Assembly: GCF_009833095.1 (NCBI RefSeq)
Contig: NZ_QRCB01000016.1
Coordinates: forward strand, 1-32,226
Direction: 5' to 3'
Length of the DNA stretch: 32,226 nt
Origin: Nitrosomonas sp. JL21
Lineage (GTDB): Bacteria > Pseudomonadota > Gammaproteobacteria > Burkholderiales > Nitrosomonadaceae
Positions 8,079 to 17,439 of this stretch are shown one piece after another. Position numbers and translations under genes: made by a program. Within the stretch, counting starts at the first letter, position 1; every line of letters begins with the position of its first letter. The notes under the pieces are model-generated. The model searched no databases. It was not told the origin of the DNA and saw only the letters and a list, made by a program, of their open reading frames with translations.

Positions 8079-10526
8079 ATGCACGAAAGTCCGCCTTATC
8101 AACAGTTGTTTGAGGCGGGGCCGCATCCCTATTTGGTCGTGCGGCCGAACAGCGACTTTACCATCGTCGCGGTGAACGCCAAGTATCTGGAAGTAACGGA
8201 TACTCAGCGCGAGCACATTGTCGGGCGTGGCCTGTTCGAGGTTTTTCCTGACAATCCCCATCAACCGGCAATTCACAGCACCGATGATTTGAGAGCATCA
8301 TTACACCGGGTCATCAGTGCCAGACATCCGGATGTCATGAGTATCCAGCAATACGATGTTCCCTTGCGCGACGGCAGCGGCCGGTTTGAACTGAAGTACT
8401 GGAGTCCGGTGAATACGCCGGTGCTGGATACTGCCGGCAACGTGATCTACATCATTCATCATGTCGAAGACGTGACTGAATTCATTCTCAGTCGCTGCAG
8501 CGAAGACCAAAAATTAAGCAAGATCGGAACCGGCACTGAGCGCATGGAAGCGGACATCATGCTTCGTGCCGCTGAGGTTAAAAAAGGGGTCAATACGTTG
8601 TTCCTTGAACGTCAACGGGCCAACGAGCAGCTTCGCGAAAGCGAGCGCCGTTTTCAGGCGACGTTCGAGCAAGCCGCTATCGGGATCGCGATTGCTTCGC
8701 CGGAAGGGTGCTGGCTGCAGGTCAACCAGGCGCTGTGCGATATCGTCGGTTACCCGCCGCATGAATTGATGTCGATGAGTTTCCAGGATATTACCTACCC
8801 GGATGATCTGGAGGCCGATTTGAAGCTCCTGCGGTGTCTGCTCGGCGGTAAAATTGCTACCTATACCCGGGAAAAACGCTATGTTTGCAAGGACAGCACC
8901 GTCCTATGGGTAGGTCTTACGGTGTCGCTGGTGCGCAAATCCGATCACTCCCCGGATTACTTCATTGCCTTCGTTCAGAATATTCAAGCGCGCAAGGAGA
9001 TCGAGGCGCACTTGAACGAAGTCAAACGTATCGCCCATCTCGGTCATTGGACCTGGAATCTCAATACCCATGAACACAAGTGGTCGGAGGAAGTGTTTCA
9101 GATTTACGGCCGCAAGCTGGGATTGCCACCCGCAGACGATCAGGAAATGGCGCGTTATTTTACTGCGGCGAGCTGGAATACGCTGATCGCCGCGATGGAA
9201 AAATGCCGGCGCGATGGAATCGCGTATCAATGCGATGCGGAAATCATCAGGCCGGATGCCACCTATGGCTGGATCATCGCGCGCGGAGAAGCAGTGCGCG
9301 ATGCGGACGGGCACATCGTTGCATTACAGGGCACGGTGCAGGATATTACCGAGCGCAAGCAAGCTGAAGTAGCGCTGCAGCACAGCAAGGAACAACTCAA
9401 AGTGTTCATTGATTATGCGCCTGCATCGTTGGCGATGTTCGACCGCGATATGCGTTATCTCGCCTGCAGTCAGCGCTGGCGCAACGACTATGCACTGGGG
9501 AATGTTGATGTGATTGGATTGCGCCATTATGACGTGTTTCCCGATATCAGTCAGCATTGGAAAGATATCCATCAGCGCTGCCTTGCCGGAGAAGTGATTC
9601 GTAATGATGAAGACCGCTTCGAACGGAGCGACGGCACGATATTGTGGTTGCGCTGGGAAGTTCGGCCGTGGCTGGTGGACGCTACCATTGGCGGCATTGT
9701 CATTTTTACCGAGGATATCACCCATCTAAAACACGCCGAAGAAACGCTCCAACAGCTCAATGCCACACTGGAGCAGCGCATTGCGGAACGCACCGCGGAA
9801 CTGAAGGCGTTGAATCAATCATTGGAGAGCTTCGTGTATTCCGTTTCTCATGATTTGAAGGCACCCTTGCGCGGGGTCGAAGGGTACAGCCGATTGCTGG
9901 AGGAGGATTGCCGCGATCGGCTGGATGCCGAAGGCCGATTATTCATCAGCAATATCCGTGCGGGTGTTACGCGCATGAATGAGCTGATCGATGATTTGCT
10001 GGCCTATTCCCGCATGGAGCGGCGTAAGATCGAACCTAACGTGCTCGATGTGGCCCAGTTGATTCATCAGACGATAGCCGAATGCAGTGCTTCGGTGACG
10101 CCTGGAGCGGTTGAGATCATTGCCGATGTGTCTTCGTTCAAGGTGCAGGGCGATCGCGAAGGGTTGGCCCTGGTGCTGCGCAACTTGCTGGAAAACGCGA
10201 TTAAATTCAGCCAGCATGTGGCGCATCCGCACATAGAATTCGGCGCTTACCAGGCGGGCGAACGGGTAGTGATTCGGATTCGTGATAACGGCATCGGCTT
10301 CGATATGAAGTACGCTGAACGCATCTTCGAAATTTTTGAGCGCTTGCACCGGCTCGAGGAGTATCCAGGGACAGGCATTGGCCTGGCGCTGGTGAAAAAA
10401 GCGCTGCAGCGAATGAATGGGCGGGTTTGGGCGCAAGGTGCTCCGGGACAAGGCGCGACGTTTTATATTGAATTGCCGCTTGCCAAGACTCCGCCCGATG
10501 ATGACAGCGACCGGTCGGCATCATGA
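8079..10526 (+). CDS. Multi-PAS sensor histidine kinase
   Basis: The 815-residue protein has no transmembrane segments, so it is a cytoplasmic sensor. About four PAS-type domains can be traced: residues 8-140, 190-315, 318-435 and 437-555. A coiled coil (about 556-585) follows. The HisKA domain has phospho-acceptor His591 in SVSHDLKAPLRGVEGYSRLL. The HATPase domain has N-box NLLENAIKF, G1 RDNGIGF and G2 GTGIGLALVKKAL. This layout matches phytochrome-like or Rcp1-partner kinases without a phytochrome core. The SD gggag lies about 7 nt before the ATG. Its TGA overlaps the ATG of the response regulator (ATGA), implying translational coupling and a cognate pair. The ligand sensed by the PAS domains cannot be told from sequence. 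Confidence 0.92.
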   Translation: MHESPPYQQLFEAGPHPYLVVRPNSDFTIVAVNAKYLEVTDTQREHIVGRGLFEVFPDNPHQPAIHSTDDLRASLHRVISARHPDVMSIQQYDVPLRDGSGRFELKYWSPVNTPVLDTAGNVIYIIHHVEDVTEFILSRCSEDQKLSKIGTGTERMEADIMLRAAEVKKGVNTLFLERQRANEQLRESERRFQATFEQAAIGIAIASPEGCWLQVNQALCDIVGYPPHELMSMSFQDITYPDDLEADLKLLRCLLGGKIATYTREKRYVCKDSTVLWVGLTVSLVRKSDHSPDYFIAFVQNIQARKEIEAHLNEVKRIAHLGHWTWNLNTHEHKWSEEVFQIYGRKLGLPPADDQEMARYFTAASWNTLIAAMEKCRRDGIAYQCDAEIIRPDATYGWIIARGEAVRDADGHIVALQGTVQDITERKQAEVALQHSKEQLKVFIDYAPASLAMFDRDMRYLACSQRWRNDYALGNVDVIGLRHYDVFPDISQHWKDIHQRCLAGEVIRNDEDRFERSDGTILWLRWEVRPWLVDATIGGIVIFTEDITHLKHAEETLQQLNATLEQRIAERTAELKALNQSLESFVYSVSHDLKAPLRGVEGYSRLLEEDCRDRLDAEGRLFISNIRAGVTRMNELIDDLLAYSRMERRKIEPNVLDVAQLIHQTIAECSASVTPGAVEIIADVSSFKVQGDREGLALVLRNLLENAIKFSQHVAHPHIEFGAYQAGERVVIRIRDNGIGFDMKYAERIFEIFERLHRLEEYPGTGIGLALVKKALQRMNGRVWAQGAPGQGATFYIELPLAKTPPDDDSDRSAS

Positions 10527-10945
10527 GTGATCATCCACCCATTCTGCTGGTTGAAGATAATCCGCTGGATGTCGACTTGACATTGCGCGCCTTTCAGCGC
10601 TGCAACCTTACTAACCCTATTCTGATCGCACGCGACGGTGAAGAGGCATTGGCGTGGATACCCCGCTGGGAAGCGGGCGAGACGATGCCTCTGTTAATTC
10701 TGTTAGATCTCAATATGCCGCGTATCGACGGCTTGACGGTGCTCAGGACATTGAAGACCCATGCGTCGCTGCGCAGCATTCCGATCGTTGTGTTGACGAC
10801 TTCGCAAGAAGAGCGTGATATTCAAAACGCCTATGACGCAGGCGCCAATTCGTACATTGTCAAACCGGTCGATTTTGACCGTTTTATGGATGTGGCGCGG
10901 CAAATAGAGCTTTATTGGTGTGTGATCAATACGTTACCTGGATGA
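10523..10945 (+). CDS. Single-domain response regulator (Rcp1-like)
   Basis: The 140 residues are one receiver domain with no output domain. The acidic pocket is VEDN near the N-terminus. The phospho-acceptor is Asp62 in ILLDLNMP. The conserved Thr lies in VVLTTS and the Lys in YIVKPVD. It is of the type that shuttles phosphate from a multi-PAS kinase to other proteins. It overlaps the kinase stop (ATGA at 10523-10526) and its own TGA overlaps the next gene's ATG (10942-10945). The natural path is phosphorelay from the kinase encoded just upstream, perhaps onward to the receiver domains of the c-di-GMP protein encoded downstream; that last step is inference. Confidence 0.93.
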   Translation: MSDHPPILLVEDNPLDVDLTLRAFQRCNLTNPILIARDGEEALAWIPRWEAGETMPLLILLDLNMPRIDGLTVLRTLKTHASLRSIPIVVLTTSQEERDIQNAYDAGANSYIVKPVDFDRFMDVARQIELYWCVINTLPG

Positions 10946-13900
10946 CCCTGATGCGCGTTCTATATATCGAGGATTCTGCCAGCGATGCCGATCTGGCGCG
11001 GCGCAGGTTGGCGCAAACTGCTCCTGAGATTAAACTGGAATTGGCTGCGACACTGGCTGAAGGGCTGAAGAAACTGACGCCATCAAATGGCTACGATGTA
11101 CTATTGGTAGATTTATCCCTGCCGGATGGCTCCGGCCTTGAAGCGCTGGCGTATGTGCGCGAACAGCGATTGCCGCTGGCGGTGGTGATTCTGACCGGTT
11201 CGGGCGATCAGGATTCCGCAATGGCCGCTTTCAAGGCCAGCGCTGATGACTATCTGGTCAAGCGCGATGATTATCTGGAACGGCTGCCGCGTATATTGCG
11301 GCATGCCATGGAACACTTCGGCCATTGCGCGGATCGTAATCAGCCCAACCTGCGCGTGTTGTATATCGAGCACAACCGCTTCGACATCGATCTGCTGCAG
11401 CGGCATGTGGCCTTGCACGCACCGCATATTCATTTGACTGCTGCGACCAGCACGCAGGAAGCGCTGTCATTCTTTCCAATGAATTCGATCAAACCGGAAG
11501 CGCCATTCGATGTCTTGTTGATCGATTATCGTTTGCCCGGTATGGATGGCCTGGAGTTCATCAAATTGCTGCGCACTGAGCGCAATCTGGATATTCCCAT
11601 TGTACTGGTGACGGGTCAGGGCAGCGAGATTGTCGTTGCCCGAGCGCTGCAGGGCGAAATCGATGATTATTTGTCGAAGCATGAAGGCTATCTATACGAA
11701 ATTACCGCCATATTGGAGAAAGTCAAGCATCAGGCGGATCTGGCGCGGGAACGAGTAAGCCTGAAGCAGGCCAGTCTGCGCCTGGATAATTTGCTGGCCG
11801 CCAGCCCAACGATACTCTATAACCTTCAGATCGACGGTGATGCCTATCGCCCGGTCTGGGTGAGTGAAAATATCGAGCGCTTGCTCGGCTATACGCAAGC
11901 CGAAGCCATGGCCAAGGACTGGTGGGCATCGCATGTGTATCCTGATGACCGTGAGACGGTATTGGCGCAGCAAGCCATGTTGCTGGCCGAGGGGCAAGTG
12001 ACGCATGATTACCGGTTTTTTCATCGAAATGGTCAGATGGTGTGGATACACGATGAATTGAGGCTGGTGCGCAGCACCGATGGCAGACCGTTGGAGGTGG
12101 TGGGTGCCTGGTTGGATATCAGCGATCGCAAGCGGGTCGAGTTGATCCGGCAAGCGCATCAATCGGTATTGAATCTGATCGTGGCCAGCCAACCATTGCC
12201 AGTCGTATTGAAGGATATTGCGCAACGGCTGGAAACCATCAATTCCGATATGCTGGTGTCGATCCTGCTGCTGGATAAGCATGGCAGTCGGCTCAGGCAC
12301 GGCGCCGCGCCGAGTTTGCCGGATGATTACAATAAAGTCGTCGATCAATTAAAGATCGGCGAAGGCGTCGGTTGCTGCGGAACAGCGGCATGGCGCGGTG
12401 AGTCGATCATCGTGGCTGATATCGATCATCACCCGTATTGGCAGCCTTTTCTGGAGCATACCCGGCGTGCCGATGTGCATGCCTGCTGGTCGATACCGTT
12501 CAAGGATGACAAAGGTAGTGTGCTGGGCACTTTCGCGATATATCACCGCAAACCGTGCGAACCGACGCCGGTTGACCTGGCGCTGATTAACGAGTTCGCT
12601 TCCCTCACCGCCCTGGCCGTTCAGAAAGTGCATGCGGCGGAATCATTGAGGCAAGCGGCGGCGGTGTTTGAATCCAGCCGTGAAGGCGTGGTCATTACCG
12701 ATCTGGAGCCAAGGATCGTGGCCATCAATCGCGCCTATACCGAAATCACTGGTTATACCAAAGATCAGGTGGTCGGAAAAAATCCGAAAGTCATCAAGTC
12801 GGGGCGTCATGGCAAATTGTTCTATCAGGCCATGTGGGAGAGCCTTGTCAAGATTGGCTACTGGTCCGGTGAAATCTGGAATCGCCGTAAGAATGGCGAG
12901 ATTTATCCGCAATGGCTGACCATTACGACCGTCTGTAATGATCGGAACGAACCGTGCAATTATGTCGGCGTATTTACCGACATCACGCAAATGAAACAGT
13001 CGGAAGCGCGGCTGGCGCATCTGGCGCACTACGATCCGCTGACCGGATTACCCAACCGGTTGCTGGCGCAGTCACGGTTGCAACATGCCATCGAGCGCGT
13101 TCAGCGGCACGATCGGCGCATTGCAACGCTCTATATTGACCTGGATCGCTTCAAGAACGTGAATGACAGTCTCGGCCATCCGATCGGTGATGAGCTGTTG
13201 ATCATGATGGCTTCCCGCCTGAAGAAGCGGTTGCGGGAGGAAGACACCCTGGCGCGACTGGGCGGCGATGAATTTCTGGTGATACTCGAGGACATCAAGG
13301 ATTCGAGTGAACCCGCGATGGTCGCGCAGACGTTGATCGATCTGCTGATCATGCCGTTCACTTTACCGAGCGGTCATGAGATCTTCATCAATGCCAGCAT
13401 CGGCATCAGCCTTTTCCCCGATGACGCCGGCAACGTCACGGAACTCATTCAGCATGCGGATATGGCGATGTATCTGGCCAAGCAGGAAGGGCGAAATACC
13501 TACCGCTACCATACCGAAGCGCTGAGCATAGCCGCCAACGAACGCCTGCTGCTGGAAACGCGGTTACGTCAAGCGCTGATGTCTGATGAATTCGTGTTGC
13601 ATTTTCAGCCGTTGATTAATGCGCGCAGTGGCCACGTCATCGGCGTCGAAGCATTGGTGCGCTGGCAGCCGCCCGGCAAGCCGATGGTACCGCCCGGAAA
13701 ATTCATCCCGATTGCCGAGGAAACCGGCTTGATCGTTCCGTTGGGAGAATGGGTGTTGCGTACTGCCTGCGCTCAAGGCCGTGCCTGGATCGACGCCGGC
13801 CTGCCGGCGCTGATGATCGCGGTCAATCTGTCGGTTCGGCAGTTCCGCTCCGAGAATGTGGTCGAATTGACACGGCGAGTACTGGCAGAGACCAGGCTCC

Positions 13901-14349
13901 CTGCCGCATGCCTGGAACTGGAATTGACCGAAAGCATGTTCATGGAACAGGCCGAACAATCGATAGAAACGCTGAAAACCCTCAAATCTCTGGGCGTGCA
14001 TTTGGCAATCGACGATTTTGGCACCGGTTATTCGTCGCTCACGTATCTGAAGCGTTTCCCCATCGACAAATTGAAAATCGACCAAAGTTTCGTACATGGT
14101 TTGGCGAGCGATCCGAATGACCGGGAAATCGCAGCGACCATCATCGCCATGGCGCGCAGCCTCAAACTCAATGTGCTGGCGGAAGGGGTCGAATCCGAGC
14201 AACAATTGGATTTTCTGAATCGGCATGGATGCGATTTTTACCAGGGTTATTTGTTTCACCGGCCGGTACCGGCGCATGAGCTTGAAGCATGGCTGCGGGA
14301 ATATAATGATGGCAATCAAGCTTTCCCTGAAAGCGAAGCAGATGATTGA
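10942..14349 (+). CDS. REC-REC-PAS-GAF-PAS-GGDEF-EAL c-di-GMP signalling protein
   Basis: The 1135-residue cytoplasmic protein has two N-terminal receiver domains (about 1-125 and 135-260; Asp in LLVDLSLPDG and LLIDYRLPGMDG). A PAS domain (about 275-400), a GAF domain (about 405-560) and a second PAS (about 565-690) follow. The GGDEF domain has an intact GGDEF at residues 774-778 and an inhibitory-site RxxD (REED) five residues before it. The EAL domain has its EAL at 903-905, with ELTES, DDFGTGYSS and AEGVE all present. Both cyclase and phosphodiesterase sites therefore look competent. The ATG at 10942 overlaps the regulator's stop (ATGA); an earlier ATG at 10915 lies inside that gene and is less likely. 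The second receiver has YIEHN where the first has YIEDS, so one acidic metal ligand is missing. Confidence 0.93.
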   Translation: MTLMRVLYIEDSASDADLARRRLAQTAPEIKLELAATLAEGLKKLTPSNGYDVLLVDLSLPDGSGLEALAYVREQRLPLAVVILTGSGDQDSAMAAFKASADDYLVKRDDYLERLPRILRHAMEHFGHCADRNQPNLRVLYIEHNRFDIDLLQRHVALHAPHIHLTAATSTQEALSFFPMNSIKPEAPFDVLLIDYRLPGMDGLEFIKLLRTERNLDIPIVLVTGQGSEIVVARALQGEIDDYLSKHEGYLYEITAILEKVKHQADLARERVSLKQASLRLDNLLAASPTILYNLQIDGDAYRPVWVSENIERLLGYTQAEAMAKDWWASHVYPDDRETVLAQQAMLLAEGQVTHDYRFFHRNGQMVWIHDELRLVRSTDGRPLEVVGAWLDISDRKRVELIRQAHQSVLNLIVASQPLPVVLKDIAQRLETINSDMLVSILLLDKHGSRLRHGAAPSLPDDYNKVVDQLKIGEGVGCCGTAAWRGESIIVADIDHHPYWQPFLEHTRRADVHACWSIPFKDDKGSVLGTFAIYHRKPCEPTPVDLALINEFASLTALAVQKVHAAESLRQAAAVFESSREGVVITDLEPRIVAINRAYTEITGYTKDQVVGKNPKVIKSGRHGKLFYQAMWESLVKIGYWSGEIWNRRKNGEIYPQWLTITTVCNDRNEPCNYVGVFTDITQMKQSEARLAHLAHYDPLTGLPNRLLAQSRLQHAIERVQRHDRRIATLYIDLDRFKNVNDSLGHPIGDELLIMMASRLKKRLREEDTLARLGGDEFLVILEDIKDSSEPAMVAQTLIDLLIMPFTLPSGHEIFINASIGISLFPDDAGNVTELIQHADMAMYLAKQEGRNTYRYHTEALSIAANERLLLETRLRQALMSDEFVLHFQPLINARSGHVIGVEALVRWQPPGKPMVPPGKFIPIAEETGLIVPLGEWVLRTACAQGRAWIDAGLPALMIAVNLSVRQFRSENVVELTRRVLAETRLPAACLELELTESMFMEQAEQSIETLKTLKSLGVHLAIDDFGTGYSSLTYLKRFPIDKLKIDQSFVHGLASDPNDREIAATIIAMARSLKLNVLAEGVESEQQLDFLNRHGCDFYQGYLFHRPVPAHELEAWLREYNDGNQAFPESEADD

Positions 14350-14409
14350 ACAAGGAGCAGTCTGAGCGTGCGGGATAATCAGATCCATGCGTAGAGGAGC
14401 GAAGATGTA

Positions 14410-15054
14410 ATGATGCGATCAGTTTCTACTCTTTATTATGTGCACGATCCGATGTGCAGTTGGTGTTATGCGTTTGGCCAAAGTTGGCGTACGTTGCAGC
14501 AGGACTTGCCTGCCGGTGTTCAGGTTGTGTATCTGCTGGGTGGATTGGCGCCGGATACGACTGAGCCGATGCCGGCATCGACGCAAGAGATGATTCAGCA
14601 GGCATGGCGACGCATTGAACAGACCGTGCCTGGCGTGCGGTTCAATTGGAATTTCTGGTCGCACACGACGCCGCTGCGTTCGACCTATCCGGCGTGCCGG
14701 GCAGTGCTGGCCGCCAAGAAACAACGCGCGCAAGCCGAGCCGGAAATGATCGAGGCCATACAGAAAGCCTACTACCAACGGGCGATGAATCCTTCCTTAG
14801 CGGAAACACTGCAGGCCTGCGCACAAGAAATTGGATTGGACGTGCAGGCATTTAGCGAGGATTCAGCCAGCCCGGCCATTGAACAGGCATTGCAGCGCGA
14901 TATTCAGCAGGCACGCAGCCTGGATGTCTACTCCTATCCGTCGTTGCGATTGGTTCACGCGGGGGCGGTGTTTCCGATCGCAGTCGATTATCTCGATCAT
15001 CACGCCATGCTGAAGGAAATCGAACATATTATCGGAGCTTCGACCGGCTCGTAA
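14410..15054 (+). CDS. DsbA-family thioredoxin-fold protein with CxxC
   Basis: The 214-residue protein has an N-terminal thioredoxin strand followed by CSWC (in HDPMCSWCYAFG), a central helical insert and a C-terminal SYPSLRL segment with the cis-Pro equivalent. It resembles the predicted cytoplasmic DsbA-like disulfide isomerases (COG3531 type) rather than periplasmic DsbA, because there is no signal peptide. Its redox partner is unknown. It lies 60 nt after the c-di-GMP gene on the same strand and may be read from the same transcript. AGGAG (14394-14398) lies 11 nt before the ATG at 14410; the ATG at 14413 is an alternative. It converges with the lipoprotein gene. Confidence 0.82.
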   Translation: MMRSVSTLYYVHDPMCSWCYAFGQSWRTLQQDLPAGVQVVYLLGGLAPDTTEPMPASTQEMIQQAWRRIEQTVPGVRFNWNFWSHTTPLRSTYPACRAVLAAKKQRAQAEPEMIEAIQKAYYQRAMNPSLAETLQACAQEIGLDVQAFSEDSASPAIEQALQRDIQQARSLDVYSYPSLRLVHAGAVFPIAVDYLDHHAMLKEIEHIIGASTGS

Positions 15055-15118
15055 ATTCTGAAAGATCGCCAGCGAGAATCCAGCAAGCATGGTCAAGCGT
15101 CGTCATTTTCCCGGCGGG

Positions 15119-15994
15119 CTAGTGAATTTCCTTGGCCAATGCATGCAAATCAACGGCCCAGTTTCTGAGCTTGTCGCGCGCGTGCTGGCGCTGCTTTGGA
15201 GTGGTGCTGTTGTGCAGATCGGCGACGAAGCCGCAGTTATAATCCGTCAATTTCATTTGATACGCCCGGTACTCGGCATTGGGAGAATGTTCCAGTTGCC
15301 GGGCGAGCTTGTGCAGCACTGTTTCAGCATCGGTTTCTGCCGGATCTGAAATCAATCGCCGCAACTGCTGCACAGTTTCGCCTTGGCGGCGCTGGCGTTC
15401 ACTGAGCCAGGCTTCCGGATCGAACGGGGACGCGCTGATAGTGGCGGTAATCAGGCGCTTCTGCGCATCATTCATATCGCCATACAAACTCTCAAAGCGT
15501 TTGACCGTGCGTTTGATGGATGCCTTATGGCGGGATTCAAGCGTGGGTTGTAAGTAGTCGTCACGGAATTCCTCGTTGTTTTTGGCATAGCGCCGCTCGA
15601 GATGCTGCAGTTGCGCTTCGCTCAGGCGCCGCGTCAGTGGCGCGCCGAGTTGCACGGCGTGATTGAGTGCCGGCGCGAGAACGGTACGCATGGTGTCGTA
15701 CCAATCACAGATTTCACCGGATGTGACCGTGCCGTTGATGTGCTCGCTCATTTCAGATAAGTGCGCTGCATATTGCGGCAATTGTGTGCTGCGATGCCAG
15801 TCGAACCAGTGGCGTATCGCTTCCTTGGCCTGCGGAATTTGCTCGTGCTCGAAGTCGAGATAGCCGTCCAGCCACCACCACGCCAATTGCGGGCCTTGGT
15901 GGTAACTCATGCGCAGCATGCTGCAACTGCCCAGCAGCATGAGCAGAACGATCAGCAAACCTCGCGACGGTGATATCCGCAGAATGTGAGTCAT
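15119..15994 (-). CDS. Putative lipoprotein (DUF6279-like)
   Basis: The 291-residue protein starts with a basic/hydrophobic signal (ISPSRGLLIVLLMLLGSC) ending in a lipobox LGSC, with the lipidated Cys at residue 24. The mature part is mostly helical and rich in Gln, Arg and His, with a WWWLDGYLDFE segment near residue 40. This resembles the proteobacterial DUF6279 lipoproteins, whose function is unknown. I chose the ATG at 15994, because the longer frame from 16045 would add 17 residues inside dapE and hide the lipoprotein signal. The start lies 4 nt after the dapE stop, so the two genes are almost certainly cotranscribed and probably coupled. The family name is from memory. Confidence 0.75.
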   Translation of the reverse strand: MTHILRISPSRGLLIVLLMLLGSCSMLRMSYHQGPQLAWWWLDGYLDFEHEQIPQAKEAIRHWFDWHRSTQLPQYAAHLSEMSEHINGTVTSGEICDWYDTMRTVLAPALNHAVQLGAPLTRRLSEAQLQHLERRYAKNNEEFRDDYLQPTLESRHKASIKRTVKRFESLYGDMNDAQKRLITATISASPFDPEAWLSERQRRQGETVQQLRRLISDPAETDAETVLHKLARQLEHSPNAEYRAYQMKLTDYNCGFVADLHNSTTPKQRQHARDKLRNWAVDLHALAKEIH

Positions 15995-15998
15995 TGCA

Positions 15999-17225
<1,227 letters not shown>

Positions 17226-17246
17226 TTAAAGGATGTGAACGAATAA

Positions 17247-17261
17247 GTGTATGAATTACAC
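17247..17261. promoter_or_regulatory. Small dyad in the dapE/fadE divergent region
   Basis: GTGTA (17247-17251) and TACAC (17257-17261) form a 5-bp dyad around tgaat, about 45 nt upstream of the dapE start. It could be an operator, but it is short and no regulator can be assigned. The rest of the 223-nt divergent region shows no convincing promoter pair. Confidence 0.2.
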
Positions 17262-17439
17262 AACATTGTCTCCATGAAACTTTGGCGTTAATGTAGGGAA
17301 TTATGCGGTTATCATGTACATTTGAAGCTGCACATCGACTCAGCAGAGATTGAATTCTACACGTCTGATTAGGGTCTTGCACAATCTGCAGTGATGCGCG
17401 CCGGGTGGTTGGGCTTAACGTAATATGAGGAAAATTACC

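Noticed and set aside
13564..14388. 274-codon minus-strand frame opposite the EAL domain
   Set aside because: It is antisense to a well-supported EAL domain and has no recognisable domain.
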